In this document: positions 9,653 through 19,006 of the stretch, one piece after another | Position numbering within the stretch: position 1 is the stretch's first letter | How the letters are laid out: each line of letters begins with the position of its first letter | NCBI RefSeq assembly: GCF_033542235.1 | Contig: NZ_JAWRCU010000021.1 | Span: 32,662-96,661 of the forward strand | Direction: 5' to 3' | Length of the DNA stretch: 64,000 nt | Source: JAWRCU01 sp033542235 | GTDB lineage: Bacteria; Pseudomonadota; Alphaproteobacteria; Rhizobiales; Rhizobiaceae | Translations under genes and position numbers: made by a program | Notes under the pieces: model-generated | What the model was told of the DNA's origin: nothing | Database searches by the model: none | The model's input: only the letters and a program-made list of their open reading frames with translations

Positions 9653-10881
9653 CAGCCTGTACTCCCCGCCTGCGCGGTACCGGTATGGATCTGTCCGCCG
9701 CTTTCTGGTTGAGGAGCAGGCTTCGCGTCGACGCTTGAGCCGTCTACCACCCGGTACTGCCCGGCGACCACGACACGCTGCCCAGGGTTCAGGCCGTTGG
9801 TGACGACGGTGTTGCCGCCATCGGACGGACCTGCCTCGATCGCTTGACGATGGGCTTTGCCGTCGTCGCCGACCACATAGGCGAAGAGCCCGTCCGGGCC
9901 GTGCTGCACGGCTTCGTCGGGCACGACGACTGCCTGGGGCAGCATGCCGATGCGCATACGCGTGTTGACCGACATGCCAGGCCACAATGCATTGTCCTGG
10001 TTCTCGAATGTCGCCTTGAGCGAAATCGTGCCCGACGCCTGGTCGACCTGGTTCTGGACCGCCTCGAGCTTGCCGGTCGCGAGCACAGTCTTCATGTCCG
10101 GGCCAAGCGCGTCGATCGAAACGGGGCCGGCCGCGGAGGTCTTGTTGATGGCCGATATCTGCTCCTGAGGCTCGGTGAAGGACACGTAGATGGGTTGAAG
10201 CTGAACGACCGTGAAAAGGCCGGGGCTTTGATTGGCCTGCACGATGTTGCCGGGGTCGATCGTGCGGAAGCTCGTCTTCCCGGTCAGCGGCGAGGTGATC
10301 CTGGTCCAGTCGAGATTGAGCTGGGCCGACTCGATTGCGGCTTTGTCGCCCTCGATCTCGGCGGCCGTCGAGTTGACGACGGCCTGCTGGTTGTCGACAT
10401 CCTGCTGCGTTTCGAAGGTCTTTTGCAGGAGGGTGGAAAGGCGATTGAGGACGCCCTGCGCATTCTTGAGCGTTGCTTCGTCCTGCGCATGCCTGGCCTT
10501 CGCTTGGTCGAGCGCCGCCTGATACGGTGCGGGATCGATCTCGGCGAGCAGGTCGCCCTGCCTGACCATCTGCCCCTGCTTGACCGGCACCTGAATGACG
10601 ACGCCGGTGACGCGGCTGGAGATGGTGACGCTGTTCAGGGGCGTGACCGTTCCGAGGCCGTACAGGTAGAGAGCGAAATCGGATTTCTGCACGTTAGCCA
10701 CAGTGACCGGGACTTTGGGCGCAGGCTGCGATGACTTTGCTGCTTGCTCGGCCTTTACCGTCGCATCGACGTGATTGCGCCACAGGCCGTAGCCGCCGCC
10801 CAGCAACACGAGCGCGACCAGAAGCACGATGCCGCCAGCGCGCCTACGCGGTTTCCCTTGGCTGTTTTTGGAAGTCTTCAT
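9652..10881 (-). CDS. RND efflux membrane fusion protein (MdtA/AcrA type)
   Basis: 409 residues from ATG at 10881 (GTG at 10893 is an in-frame alternative). A basic N-terminus and a single TM/signal segment (GGIVLLVALVLLGGGYGLW) lead into the periplasmic adaptor. The barrel-sandwich motif is VTISSRVTGVVIQVPVKQGQMVRQGDLLAEIDP (in part), followed by an alpha-hairpin and beta-barrel region (GKTSFRTIDPGNIVQAN). It bridges the RND pump to the outer-membrane channel. It is transcribed first in a two-gene operon with the pump, the stop and start codons sharing one base. The C-terminal tail is Pro/Ser/Gly-rich. Confidence 0.9.
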   Translation of the reverse strand: MKTSKNSQGKPRRRAGGIVLLVALVLLGGGYGLWRNHVDATVKAEQAAKSSQPAPKVPVTVANVQKSDFALYLYGLGTVTPLNSVTISSRVTGVVIQVPVKQGQMVRQGDLLAEIDPAPYQAALDQAKARHAQDEATLKNAQGVLNRLSTLLQKTFETQQDVDNQQAVVNSTAAEIEGDKAAIESAQLNLDWTRITSPLTGKTSFRTIDPGNIVQANQSPGLFTVVQLQPIYVSFTEPQEQISAINKTSAAGPVSIDALGPDMKTVLATGKLEAVQNQVDQASGTISLKATFENQDNALWPGMSVNTRMRIGMLPQAVVVPDEAVQHGPDGLFAYVVGDDGKAHRQAIEAGPSDGGNTVVTNGLNPGQRVVVAGQYRVVDGSSVDAKPAPQPESGGQIHTGTAQAGSTG

Positions 10882-11136
10882 GATGCCGCCCACTAGCTGA
10901 CAAGAACAACAAGCCTTTCAGGGTGGTTGGGGGACTGGGATCGGCCAGACCTCAGCGGGACGGTAATATAGATGGCCCCGCCTATCAGCTTACAAGTGAG
11001 CCATTTGGTTTCCGCGCATTCAAGGATGCGTGATGCAGCTTTGAATGCACGAGCGATCCAAAATTACATTTTGGTCATATCCCGGCCCTTGGGCGTGGCA
11101 GGAATTTCTGCCTCACCATCCGCTCGGGCGAGACAC

Positions 11137-11889
11137 ATGGTGCCGCTTTCCGCCTTCAGCCAATATGCGCCTGCAACCACGCCGGTGTCGATCAGCCATC
11201 AGTGACACTTCGTCGCCACGACCATTTCGTTCAACCTCTCCGCAGGTGCCAAGCTCGGCGACGCGACCGCAGCGATCGACAGGGCCATGGCCGAATTTGG
11301 TATGCCCGTCACGATCCGCGGGTCGCTGGCCGGGACGGCCTCCGCCTTCCGCTCGGCGCTGGTGAACGAGCTTCTCCTCGTCGCTGCAGCGCTCGCCACG
11401 ATCTACATCGTGCTCGGCATTCTCTATGAGAGCTATATCCACCCCATCACGATACTTTCGACCCTCCCCTCCGCTGGCATCGGCGCGCTGCTTGCACTGA
11501 TCTTCACCGGCATGGAGTTCGACGTCATTTCACTGATTGGCATCATCCTCCTGATCGGGATCGTGAAGAAGAGCGCGATCATGATGATCGACATGGCACT
11601 GCAGGCGGAGCGGCTGGAGCGCCTCTCTCCGCGCGAAGCCATCCACAAGGCCTGCGTCATGAGGTTCCGGCCGATCATGATGACGACCTGCGCGGCGCTG
11701 CTAGGCGCGCTCCCGCTGGCGCTTGAAACGGGCACCGGCGCCGAGATACGCCAGCCGCTCGGCATCGCCATCGTGGGAGGGCTCCTCGTCTCGCAATTGC
11801 TGACGCTCTACACCACGCCCGTCGTCTATCTCTGCCTCGACCGCCTCCGCTTCCGGCAAGTGCCGCGTTATGCGGTGGTGGCGAGGTGA
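11137..11889 (+). pseudogene. C-terminal remnant of a second RND pump (MdtC-like), with in-frame stop
   Basis: From about 11140 the frame reads VPLSAFSQYAPATTPVSISHQ, then TGA at 11203-11205, then HFVATTISFNLSAGAKLGDA, on through ILYESYIHPITILSTLPSAG and GIVKKSAIMMIDMALQAE to the end of an RND pump. The intact pump in this window has the parallel stretch VPLSAIAKW..INHEGQFPSVTISFNL, so the TGA replaces what was probably a glycine codon (GGA). About 250 C-terminal residues remain and roughly 800 N-terminal residues are gone. An ATG at 11287 gives an open 200-residue stretch with about four TM segments, but it would lack both porter domains. It lies head to head with the intact mdtAB-like pair, suggesting a rearranged mdtABC-type locus. 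Confidence 0.85.
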
Positions 11890-12086
11890 CAACCTGCCTT
11901 TGGAGCATCGAAGAGCGGGGCGGTTTTCGGACCAATCCGATGCTTGAACAAAGCGATAGAGCGGCGCGACAGGCAATTCTCTCATCGGCGCGGAACCCGG
12001 AAGCATCGCGGAGGTTGAGGCCGCTGCGGCGGTGAACTTCTTATCAGATTCCCCTCATTGCCGGGTGAGGCTGCTCCGCGAGGTTC

Positions 12087-15000
12087 GTGATGTCTGGAAA
12101 ATTGCCGGTCGGAGCCACCGCGATCGATCTGCTTGCGCTGGTAGAGCAGAGTGACGACACCGACCTCGTGTTCGTAACCGCGAGCGAGCGCCGAGCGAGG
12201 CGCGTCGCCCGATTCCTGCAAGCGGTGTGTTCCCACTGGATCGTGGTCTTTCCGCCCTGGGATTGCCTCCCCTATGACCGCATCCTGCCGTCGCGCGAGA
12301 TCATCGGCGAACGCATGAAGGTGCTGCGCATGCTGACCCGGCCTGCAGAGCGAACCCGCATCGTCATTACCACACCCGATGCGGCCCTGCAGCGCGTTCC
12401 GCCGAGATCGGCGCTGCGCACATTTGAGCTGCGGGTTGGACAGCATCTCGATCCTGACGAATTCCGCTGCTTTTGCGAGCTTGCCGGCTATGTGCTCGAC
12501 GATCGGGTGGACGAAGTGGGCGAAGCCGCCTTGCGTGGTGAAGTCATCGACATCTTTCCCGCCGGTTCCCCTTCTCCGGTCCGGCTGGAGATGCGAAACG
12601 GGAAGATCGGCGCCATTCGCCCGTATGATCCCCTAAGTCAGCGCACGCAAGGAGCGCTCGAATTCCTGCTCCTGGATGCCGTATTGGAAGGGATACCTGC
12701 TCACGGCCTGAGGCCGCCTGAAGGTGAGGCGCATTCCCGTGCCCAGCCACAGATGGAGACGCTGTTCGATTACCTGCCGACAGCTCGGCTTGTGATAGAA
12801 CCGTCGGCTGGCAAGCGCTGCGAAGCCGTCCTGGCAGCTATATCGGAAGCATATCGCGACCGAATAGGCACTCCCGAGGGGAAGGCGCCCTCCAGGCACT
12901 CAGTCCCGGAACCCAGCCTGCTATTTCTCGAGCCCCAGCAATGGAGTGATCTCGTCGCCCACCGGGCTATTCGGCTTCAATCCAGAGGCAGCGCCAAACC
13001 AGTGCCCTTCTTCGCCTCCGCCCCCCGTCCCGGGCGTGCCTTTGTCGATTTCCTGCACGGCCAGATAGCCGCAGAAAGACGGATCGTCTTGACGGCAGCC
13101 TCCGGGGATATTCTCGAAAGGCTCTGCCGCCGCGCCGAGGGTGCGACTGCTCGCCATCCGGAAGCTGTCTCCGACTGGCAGGCTGTTCTGAAGGCTGGCA
13201 AGCCCTCCATCCTCTCCCTGAAGGCCGATCTGGAGGAAGGGTTCCTGGATGAGGAACGCGGTATTGCCGTCGTCGCAGCACCCGACGTGCTCGGCAGCCG
13301 CATCAGAGGCGGCCAGGATGCGCGCTCCATCAGGCCGGCATACTCGCTCAGCGAGGCCGCGCAATTCCACCTCGGCGATCTGGTGGTCCACATCGACCAC
13401 GGCATCGGCGCGCTGCGCGACCTGGAGCGAGTGGATGCGCCTGAAAGCCCGCAAGAGGCGATCCGGCTCGGCTATGCCAAGGATGCCACCCTGCTTGTTC
13501 CCTCGGATGATGCCGACAAGCTCTGGCAATATGGTTCGAATGAAGGTGCGGTGCCTCTGGACCGGCTGGACGGTGATGGGTGGCTGAGACGCCGCAGCGA
13601 GATTGAGCGTGTACTCGAACGGACGGCGCGCGCCATGCACGCATACGCCGCACGACGCAAGGAGGCGAAGGCACCGAAACTGCTGCCGCCTTTGCCCGCC
13701 TATGAGCGTTTTGTGGCGAGATTCCCGTTTTCCGAAACACCCGATCAGAGCAGTGCCATCGAAGCTGTGCTGAAGGACCTCGCGTCCGGTCAGCCGATGG
13801 ATCGGCTGGTGGTCGGCGACGTGGGGTTCGGCAAAACAGAGGTTGCTCTCAGGGCCGCGGCAGCAGCCGCATTCTCGGGAAAGCAGGTCGCCATCGCCGT
13901 GCCCACCACCGTTCTGGCCCGGCAGCACTTCAACACGTTCAAACGCCGCTTCGCCGGCCTTGGTATCGAGGTGGCACATCTATCGCGTCTGGTCGGACGC
14001 AAAGAGGCGGCCTACGCGAAAAAGGGGCTGGCCGACGGCAGCGTGCAGGTGGTGGTCGGCACCCATGCCCTGGCGGGCAAGACCGTGGCTTTCGCCGATG
14101 CAGGGCTTCTGGTGATAGATGAGGAGCATCGCTTTGGCGCTGCCCACAAGCGTAAGCTCAGGAAGATGGCAGACGGGATCCATGTCCTGACCCTCACCGC
14201 CACGCCAATCCCCCGTACGCTCCAAATCGCCTTGATAGGCCTGCAGGACCTCTCGGTGATCACGACCCCGCCTTCTCGGCGCCGGCCGATTCGCACCTTC
14301 TGCATACCATTCGAGCGAGAACTTGTTGGGGTGGCCCTGCGGCGCGAGAAGCGGCGCGGCGGGCAGAGTTTCGTTGTCGTGCCGAGAATAGAGGATATCG
14401 AGCCGACGCTCGGGCAGTTGCGCGCAGTCGCAGCCGATCTCGATATCAAGGTCGTCCATGGAAAGCTGCCGGCCGCCAAAGTGGACGAAACCTTCGTCGC
14501 ATTCTCGGAAGGTCGGGGAGACGTGCTTCTGTCGACCAGCATCATCGAGAGCGGACTGGACGTCCCCGCCGCCAACACCATGATCGTGCTCAGAGCCGAA
14601 CTGTTCGGCCTGGCCGAGTTGCACCAGCTTCGCGGGCGTGTGGGGCGCGGATCGCAGCAGGCATTCTGCTATCTCATGACCGAGCCGGGAAGCGAGCTAC
14701 CGGAGAGCACGTTGAAGCGGCTGGATACGCTGCGGGTGTTTGACCAGCTCGGGGCAGGCATGGAAATCGCCGCGCGCGACCTCGGTTTGCGCGGCGCCGG
14801 AGACCTGATGGGCGAGGAGCAGGCCGGGCATGTCAGGTTGATCGGGATCGGCCTCTATCAGGAGCTATTGAGCGAAGCGATCCGGCGAGTGGGCGGGGAG
14901 CAGATCCGCCATCTGAGCACCGATTTCCAGATCAACACACCCGCCAGAGTGCCCGAGGATTACATCCCTGAACCCGAAATCCGGCTCAATCTCTATCATC

Positions 15001-15347
15001 GCGCCGCACGGGCTTCCGAACCGGCCGACATTGACCGCCTTGCCGACGAAATTGCCGATCGCTTCGGGCCGCCTCCTGGACCGGTACGCACCCTGCTCGA
15101 GCTTGCAGCCATACGGACGCTTGGCCGATCCCTGAAGATCGTGAAAATCGCGGCCGGCCCGAAGGCGATTGCGTTGACCTTCCAGTCCGGATCCGATCCG
15201 CGAGGGACATTTGGCGATCACCTCGCACAATCCGATGGCGATCTGGAGTGGAAGAGCGAGCGGCTGATCCTTCGAAAAAGGTCGGACAATCCGGAACAGC
15301 AAATGAGGCTCGTGCTTGAATTGCTCACCAGCCTGCATGAAAGTTGA
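12087..15347 (+). CDS. Mfd-like transcription-repair coupling translocase, divergent
   Basis: 1086 residues. Domain order follows Mfd. An N-terminal UvrB-like part spans about 1-390. A CarD-type RNA-polymerase-interaction domain (HLGDLVVHIDHGIGAL) starts near 427. The RecG-like helicase has Walker A GDVGFGKTE (about 577) and a DEEHRFG box (about 680). LTATPIPRTLQIAL and QLRGRVGRGSQQAFCYL follow, and then a TRCF-type C-terminus. Mfd strips stalled RNA polymerase and recruits UvrA. Several near-invariant positions differ: DEEQRFG reads DEEHRFG, GRVGRS reads GRVGRG, and DRLxCGDVGFGKT reads DRLVVGDVGFGKT. It is also shorter than usual (about 1150-1170). It may be a paralogue, with the housekeeping mfd elsewhere, but that cannot be seen here. 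Confidence 0.85.
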   Translation: MMSGKLPVGATAIDLLALVEQSDDTDLVFVTASERRARRVARFLQAVCSHWIVVFPPWDCLPYDRILPSREIIGERMKVLRMLTRPAERTRIVITTPDAALQRVPPRSALRTFELRVGQHLDPDEFRCFCELAGYVLDDRVDEVGEAALRGEVIDIFPAGSPSPVRLEMRNGKIGAIRPYDPLSQRTQGALEFLLLDAVLEGIPAHGLRPPEGEAHSRAQPQMETLFDYLPTARLVIEPSAGKRCEAVLAAISEAYRDRIGTPEGKAPSRHSVPEPSLLFLEPQQWSDLVAHRAIRLQSRGSAKPVPFFASAPRPGRAFVDFLHGQIAAERRIVLTAASGDILERLCRRAEGATARHPEAVSDWQAVLKAGKPSILSLKADLEEGFLDEERGIAVVAAPDVLGSRIRGGQDARSIRPAYSLSEAAQFHLGDLVVHIDHGIGALRDLERVDAPESPQEAIRLGYAKDATLLVPSDDADKLWQYGSNEGAVPLDRLDGDGWLRRRSEIERVLERTARAMHAYAARRKEAKAPKLLPPLPAYERFVARFPFSETPDQSSAIEAVLKDLASGQPMDRLVVGDVGFGKTEVALRAAAAAAFSGKQVAIAVPTTVLARQHFNTFKRRFAGLGIEVAHLSRLVGRKEAAYAKKGLADGSVQVVVGTHALAGKTVAFADAGLLVIDEEHRFGAAHKRKLRKMADGIHVLTLTATPIPRTLQIALIGLQDLSVITTPPSRRRPIRTFCIPFERELVGVALRREKRRGGQSFVVVPRIEDIEPTLGQLRAVAADLDIKVVHGKLPAAKVDETFVAFSEGRGDVLLSTSIIESGLDVPAANTMIVLRAELFGLAELHQLRGRVGRGSQQAFCYLMTEPGSELPESTLKRLDTLRVFDQLGAGMEIAARDLGLRGAGDLMGEEQAGHVRLIGIGLYQELLSEAIRRVGGEQIRHLSTDFQINTPARVPEDYIPEPEIRLNLYHRAARASEPADIDRLADEIADRFGPPPGPVRTLLELAAIRTLGRSLKIVKIAAGPKAIALTFQSGSDPRGTFGDHLAQSDGDLEWKSERLILRKRSDNPEQQMRLVLELLTSLHES

Positions 15348-15504
15348 GTCGAGTACCGCCGTTCGAGGTGCCGCGTCTCCATTCTGCTCCAGGGGCGCGC
15401 TCGCCTGGACGGAGATGCGCGCGAGGGGTAGTCCTCTGGCAAGCACAACGAAGCGGCCGTCCCATTCACGCCGGCCTTCGCGACGACAAGAGGGATAGAG
15501 AGCC

Positions 15505-16494
15505 ATGCGTGCGACCCGATTGATGGCCACCCACGATATCCGCACGGCCGAGCTCCCGGTGCCGGATCCCGGTCCAGGCGAGGTGCTGATCCGGGTCGAG
15601 GCGGCCGGCATTTGCGGGACCGACCGCCACCTCTTCAAAGGTGAGTTCCCGTGCAAGCCGCCGGTAACGCTCGGGCACGAATTCTCGGGCGTTGTGATCG
15701 GCGCCGGTGCCGGCGTCGACATAGCAGAGGGCTCTCGCGTCGTCTGCGATCCCAATGACTGGTGCGGGCGCTGCGAGGCATGCCTGCGCGGCCGGGTGAA
15801 TTTATGCGAGCGCAACGTCGCTACGGGCATCCACCGCGACGGCGGTTTTGCCGAGTATGCCGTCTTCCCGGCGCGCAAGGCAGTGCCGCTTCCGGCCGAT
15901 CTCGATCCCTTGCATGGCGCATTTTGCGAGCCGCTCGCCTGCACGCTGCACGGGGTCGACATGGGTGCGCCTCTGGCCGGCGAGCGCGTGCTTGTCATCG
16001 GCGGCGGCGTGATCGGCCTGCTCGCGCTCCAGCTCGCGCGCCTTGCCGGAGCCGAAACCATGCTTCTCACCCGCCACCCGGCCAAACATGAGCTCGCCCG
16101 TGAGTTCGGCGCGACGGAGACCGCCGCCACGCCGGACGAGGCTGCTCGCCTGTGGCCGAAGGGGGCGGACCTGACGCTCGAATGCGCCGGCGTGCCGGAA
16201 ACCGTCGCCTGCGCCGCGCCGCTGACACGGGCGGGTGGCCGTATCGTCATTTTGGGCGTGCTTCCGCAAGGATTGAAGGTACCGATCGAGCCCTTCGATC
16301 TGCTGTTCCGGGAAGTCCAGCTTCACTTTGCCTTCATCAACCCGTTCACCCAGGCGCGCGCCGCCAACCTGATCACGTCTGGCAGGATTGCCGTCGCGCC
16401 CCTGATTTCACGCGTGATCCCGCTGGAGGCGGCCGCCGAAACCATCGCTTCGGCGCCTGCGCCGGGCGAGGTGAAGGTGCTGATCGTGCCTTAG
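15505..16494 (+). CDS. zinc-dependent alcohol/polyol dehydrogenase (MDR family)
   Basis: 329 residues. Catalytic zinc ligands are visible in AAGICGTDRHLF and GHEFSGVV (about residues 34-60). The structural zinc loop is CGRCEACLRGRVNLC (about 90-104). The Rossmann motif is VLVIGGGVIGLLALQLARLAGAE (in part, about 162-180). It resembles sorbitol, threonine and related secondary-alcohol dehydrogenases that oxidise a polyol with NAD. It converges on the FGGY kinase gene, whose 3' end is 20 bases away, and probably feeds the same catabolic route. Confidence 0.85.
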   Translation: MRATRLMATHDIRTAELPVPDPGPGEVLIRVEAAGICGTDRHLFKGEFPCKPPVTLGHEFSGVVIGAGAGVDIAEGSRVVCDPNDWCGRCEACLRGRVNLCERNVATGIHRDGGFAEYAVFPARKAVPLPADLDPLHGAFCEPLACTLHGVDMGAPLAGERVLVIGGGVIGLLALQLARLAGAETMLLTRHPAKHELAREFGATETAATPDEAARLWPKGADLTLECAGVPETVACAAPLTRAGGRIVILGVLPQGLKVPIEPFDLLFREVQLHFAFINPFTQARAANLITSGRIAVAPLISRVIPLEAAAETIASAPAPGEVKVLIVP

Positions 16495-16514
16495 CGCTAT
16501 TCTGGTCGCAGGGA

Positions 16515-18014
16515 TCAGGCCAACCGGTCCAGATCGTCATAGAGTGCCTGCGAATGGCGATAGAGCCTATCGAAAACCGGCTGCATCCCGGCATAGGTCT
16601 CTGCCCATCGCGGGTCGGGAGCAACTTCCTCCGCATAGCTCACGAAGGCATCGGCGCCTTGCTGCAGGCTGGAGAAACGCCCTTCGGCAGTTGCAGCAAG
16701 GATAGCGCAGCCAACAACGCCGCATTCCGGCTCTTGCGGCACGACGATCGGAATTCCGTAAGCGCTGGCCTTGATCTTGAGCCACAGCTTAGTCTTGGCG
16801 CCTCCGCCGGACGCGACGACGCGTTCCAGCTTCCGGCCGGATTTCGTTTCCATCACGCGTATCTGCCGCGTCACAGCGAAGGCAACACCTTCGAGCACTG
16901 CGCGATGCAGGTGGGCAAGTCCGTGACCTGCCGTGATGCCGAAGAACTGTGCGCGGGCGTTGCGGTGCTTGCCGAGCCGCTCCCCCACCAGATAGGGCAT
17001 GAAGAAGAGCCGCTCGGAGCCTGCGGGCGCCTCCGCCGCTTTCGCGACGATTTCCTCATAGCCGAGTGCTTTCTCGTGGAAAGCACGACGCGCCCAGCGC
17101 ACGGCATCTCCGCCGCTTTCGAGCAGCATGAAGGCGCCCCAATTGCCTTCGGGCGTGCCGACATTGCACATCTCGGGATCGAGCAACGGCTTTTCCGAAA
17201 CCAGGGTGATGATCGAGGATGTGCCCGTCACATCCGAGCCGAGACCCGGCCGGCAGACGCCCGAGCCGAGAAGCGCCACGGGATAATCGCCGCCTCCGAC
17301 GAGCACGGGTAAGCCGACGCTGAGCCCGGTCTCGTCAGCCGCAGCTTTGGTGACATGTCCAAGAATCTCCACCGGCATGCGGATTTGCGGGAGCTTGGCG
17401 ATGTCGAGATCGAGTCTCTCGCACATCAGATTCGACCACTGGCCTGTCCGAGGATCCATGAGGAAGCTGCAGGCAGCATCCGTGCGATCCATGGCGACCT
17501 CGCCGGTCAGCCGGAAATTGATGTGGTCCTTGGGCATCATGACCGCGGCGGCCCGCCGATATGCCGTCGGATCATTGTCCCGGATCCATTGCAGCTTGAA
17601 ACCGGGCCAGGCCGGGGTGGCGGGATTGGCGCAGTCGGCGAGGTAGTCCGAAGCAGCAAAGCGCGTCTCGAAGCTCGCCACCAGGGCGCTTGTGCGCTTG
17701 TCGTTCCAAAGCGGCACCGTTTCGCGGGTAAGCTCACCGTTTTCGTCGATCAGCACGGTCCCGTGCATCTGCCCGCAGGCCGCGACACTGGAGATCCTTG
17801 TGCGGGCGCCCTCCACGCTTTCGAGGACGGCGCGGATCGCGCTTGCGACCCCGGTCCACCAGTCGCGCGGTCGCTGCTCCGACCAGCCAAAGGCCGGAAC
17901 GACCTGATCGTGCTCCGAGGCGCGCAGCGAAACGATCTTGCCTTGTCGGTCGACCAGCGCAGCTCGCACGCTGCCCGTACCTACATCGATGGCCAGAATC
18001 AGATCGCGGCTCAT
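16515..18014 (-). CDS. xylB: FGGY-family carbohydrate kinase (xylulokinase-like)
   Basis: 499 residues, ATG at 18014. The N-terminal phosphate-binding motif is LAIDVGTGSVRAALVD (about residues 6-21). The C-terminal FGGY signature region is around GRKLERVVASGGGAKTKLWLKI (in part, about 385-405), with the ATP-site GTSSIITLV near 264. Length and motif order match xylulokinases, which phosphorylate D-xylulose. FGGY kinases switch substrate easily, so other ketoses or polyols are possible. Its promoter region (18143-18173) contains a copy of the operator shared with the ABC importer of this locus, so it belongs to the same regulon. Confidence 0.85.
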   Translation of the reverse strand: MSRDLILAIDVGTGSVRAALVDRQGKIVSLRASEHDQVVPAFGWSEQRPRDWWTGVASAIRAVLESVEGARTRISSVAACGQMHGTVLIDENGELTRETVPLWNDKRTSALVASFETRFAASDYLADCANPATPAWPGFKLQWIRDNDPTAYRRAAAVMMPKDHINFRLTGEVAMDRTDAACSFLMDPRTGQWSNLMCERLDLDIAKLPQIRMPVEILGHVTKAAADETGLSVGLPVLVGGGDYPVALLGSGVCRPGLGSDVTGTSSIITLVSEKPLLDPEMCNVGTPEGNWGAFMLLESGGDAVRWARRAFHEKALGYEEIVAKAAEAPAGSERLFFMPYLVGERLGKHRNARAQFFGITAGHGLAHLHRAVLEGVAFAVTRQIRVMETKSGRKLERVVASGGGAKTKLWLKIKASAYGIPIVVPQEPECGVVGCAILAATAEGRFSSLQQGADAFVSYAEEVAPDPRWAETYAGMQPVFDRLYRHSQALYDDLDRLA

Positions 18015-18142
18015 TCGTGTTTCCCCTTAGGTCGCCTCAGCGGCGCAGCAACCACATCGAATGATATTGGAGGAGGATGGCGCCGACCATCATTGCACGC
18101 AAAGGCATCCATTGATGAGCCTGCACGCGCGCGAACTTATTT

Positions 18143-18173
18143 GGTAGCATAGTTACAGAAATCTTTGGGTCAA
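18143..18173 (-). promoter_or_regulatory. promoter and operator of the FGGY kinase gene (site A)
   Basis: On the minus strand TTGACC (18173-18168) and TATGCT (18151-18146) are 16 bases apart. The -10 element lies inside the 15-mer TGTAACTATGCTACC (18157-18143). The same 14 bases and the same spacing occur before the ABC importer (site D). The motif resembles the HexR-type box TGTAAT-n3-ATTACA, and a HexR/RpiR-type regulator is encoded 2 kb away, so repression by that protein is inferred. Confidence 0.7.
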
Positions 18174-18212
18174 CGCGAATTCGACCCGCAGGAATTGCGA
18201 CTTCAGGGGCTA

Positions 18213-18253
18213 TTGATTTCCCTCAAGCGCTCGCTTTATGTAGTTCCGCTACA
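18213..18253 (+). promoter_or_regulatory. promoter and operator of the cupin isomerase operon (site B)
   Basis: TTGATT at 18213-18218 and TTATGT at 18236-18241 are separated by 17 bases and precede the ATG at 18268. The palindrome TGTAGTTCCGCTACA (18239-18253, perfect TGTAG-n5-CTACA) overlaps the -10 element. It matches the half-sites of sites A, C and D, consistent with a repressor site for the same regulator. Confidence 0.65.
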
Positions 18254-18267
18254 GAACGGAGAGACGT

Positions 18268-18894
18268 ATGAAACTGCGCGAACCCGCCAGCTGCGCGGTC
18301 GAGCTCGCATCGGGGAGGATGACCGGGGGTACGGGACGCTATGTGAAACGAATGAGCGACCTGCACGGCCTCTATGAGGACGAGCGCGCGTTCCAGCTTG
18401 CTCTCGACAAGGCTGGGGATCCGATCGCCTACGAGGTGTCGGAATTTCGACCGTCGGCCGACGCGGGCGACATGATCTTCGGATTGACGCGAATGAGCCC
18501 CGGAAGGATCGGAGCCGAGTTCTTTATGACGCGTGGCCATATCCATGCCCGCGCCGACCGGCCGGAGGTATATTACGGCCAGAAGGGCGTTGGCTTGATG
18601 CTCATGGAATCGCCGCAGGGCGAAACGCGGGTCGTCGAGATCGGTCCTCAGGTCATCTGCTACGTTCCGCCGTATTGGATCCACCGGTCCGTCAACACCG
18701 GTGCGGAGGATTTCGTGATGATGTTCAGCTATCCAGCGGATTCAGGCCAGGACTACGGCATCATCGAACGCTCCCGCGGGATGCGGCATCGGGTGGTCGC
18801 CGACGACAGCAAAGGCTGGGCTCTGATCGAGAACGAACACTATGTTCCGCGCTCCGCCGAAGCTGTGGGGCAGCTGATGAGGCATCCGGCATGA
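18268..18894 (+). CDS. cupin-type glucose-6-phosphate isomerase
   Basis: 208 residues, ATG preceded by ACGGAGAG. The cupin metal-binding motif is GHIHARADRPEVYYGQKG (about residues 90-107), and a further histidine lies in PPYWIHRSVN (about 133-142). This arrangement is that of the archaeal-type (cupin, metal-dependent) phosphoglucose isomerases, unrelated to classical Pgi. It interconverts an aldose-6-phosphate and ketose-6-phosphate, usually glucose- and fructose-6-phosphate. Such enzymes also appear as second copies in bacterial sugar loci. It heads an operon with the shikimate-dehydrogenase-like gene and the RpiR-type regulator. Confidence 0.85.
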   Translation: MKLREPASCAVELASGRMTGGTGRYVKRMSDLHGLYEDERAFQLALDKAGDPIAYEVSEFRPSADAGDMIFGLTRMSPGRIGAEFFMTRGHIHARADRPEVYYGQKGVGLMLMESPQGETRVVEIGPQVICYVPPYWIHRSVNTGAEDFVMMFSYPADSGQDYGIIERSRGMRHRVVADDSKGWALIENEHYVPRSAEAVGQLMRHPA

Positions 18895-19006
18895 AAGGCG
18901 CCCGCAGGGCAATCGCATATGGCGACGCGGACCCCCGCTCCGCCTCGCTTCGCTCGGCACCAACCAGGGGCGCCGTCGCTGCGGCCGCAACACACGGTTT
19001 GCTCTC

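Noticed and set aside
9653..9985. Upstream extension of the RND pump frame
   Set aside because: Lies in another frame of the membrane fusion gene; the pump starts at 9652 with its first TM helix.
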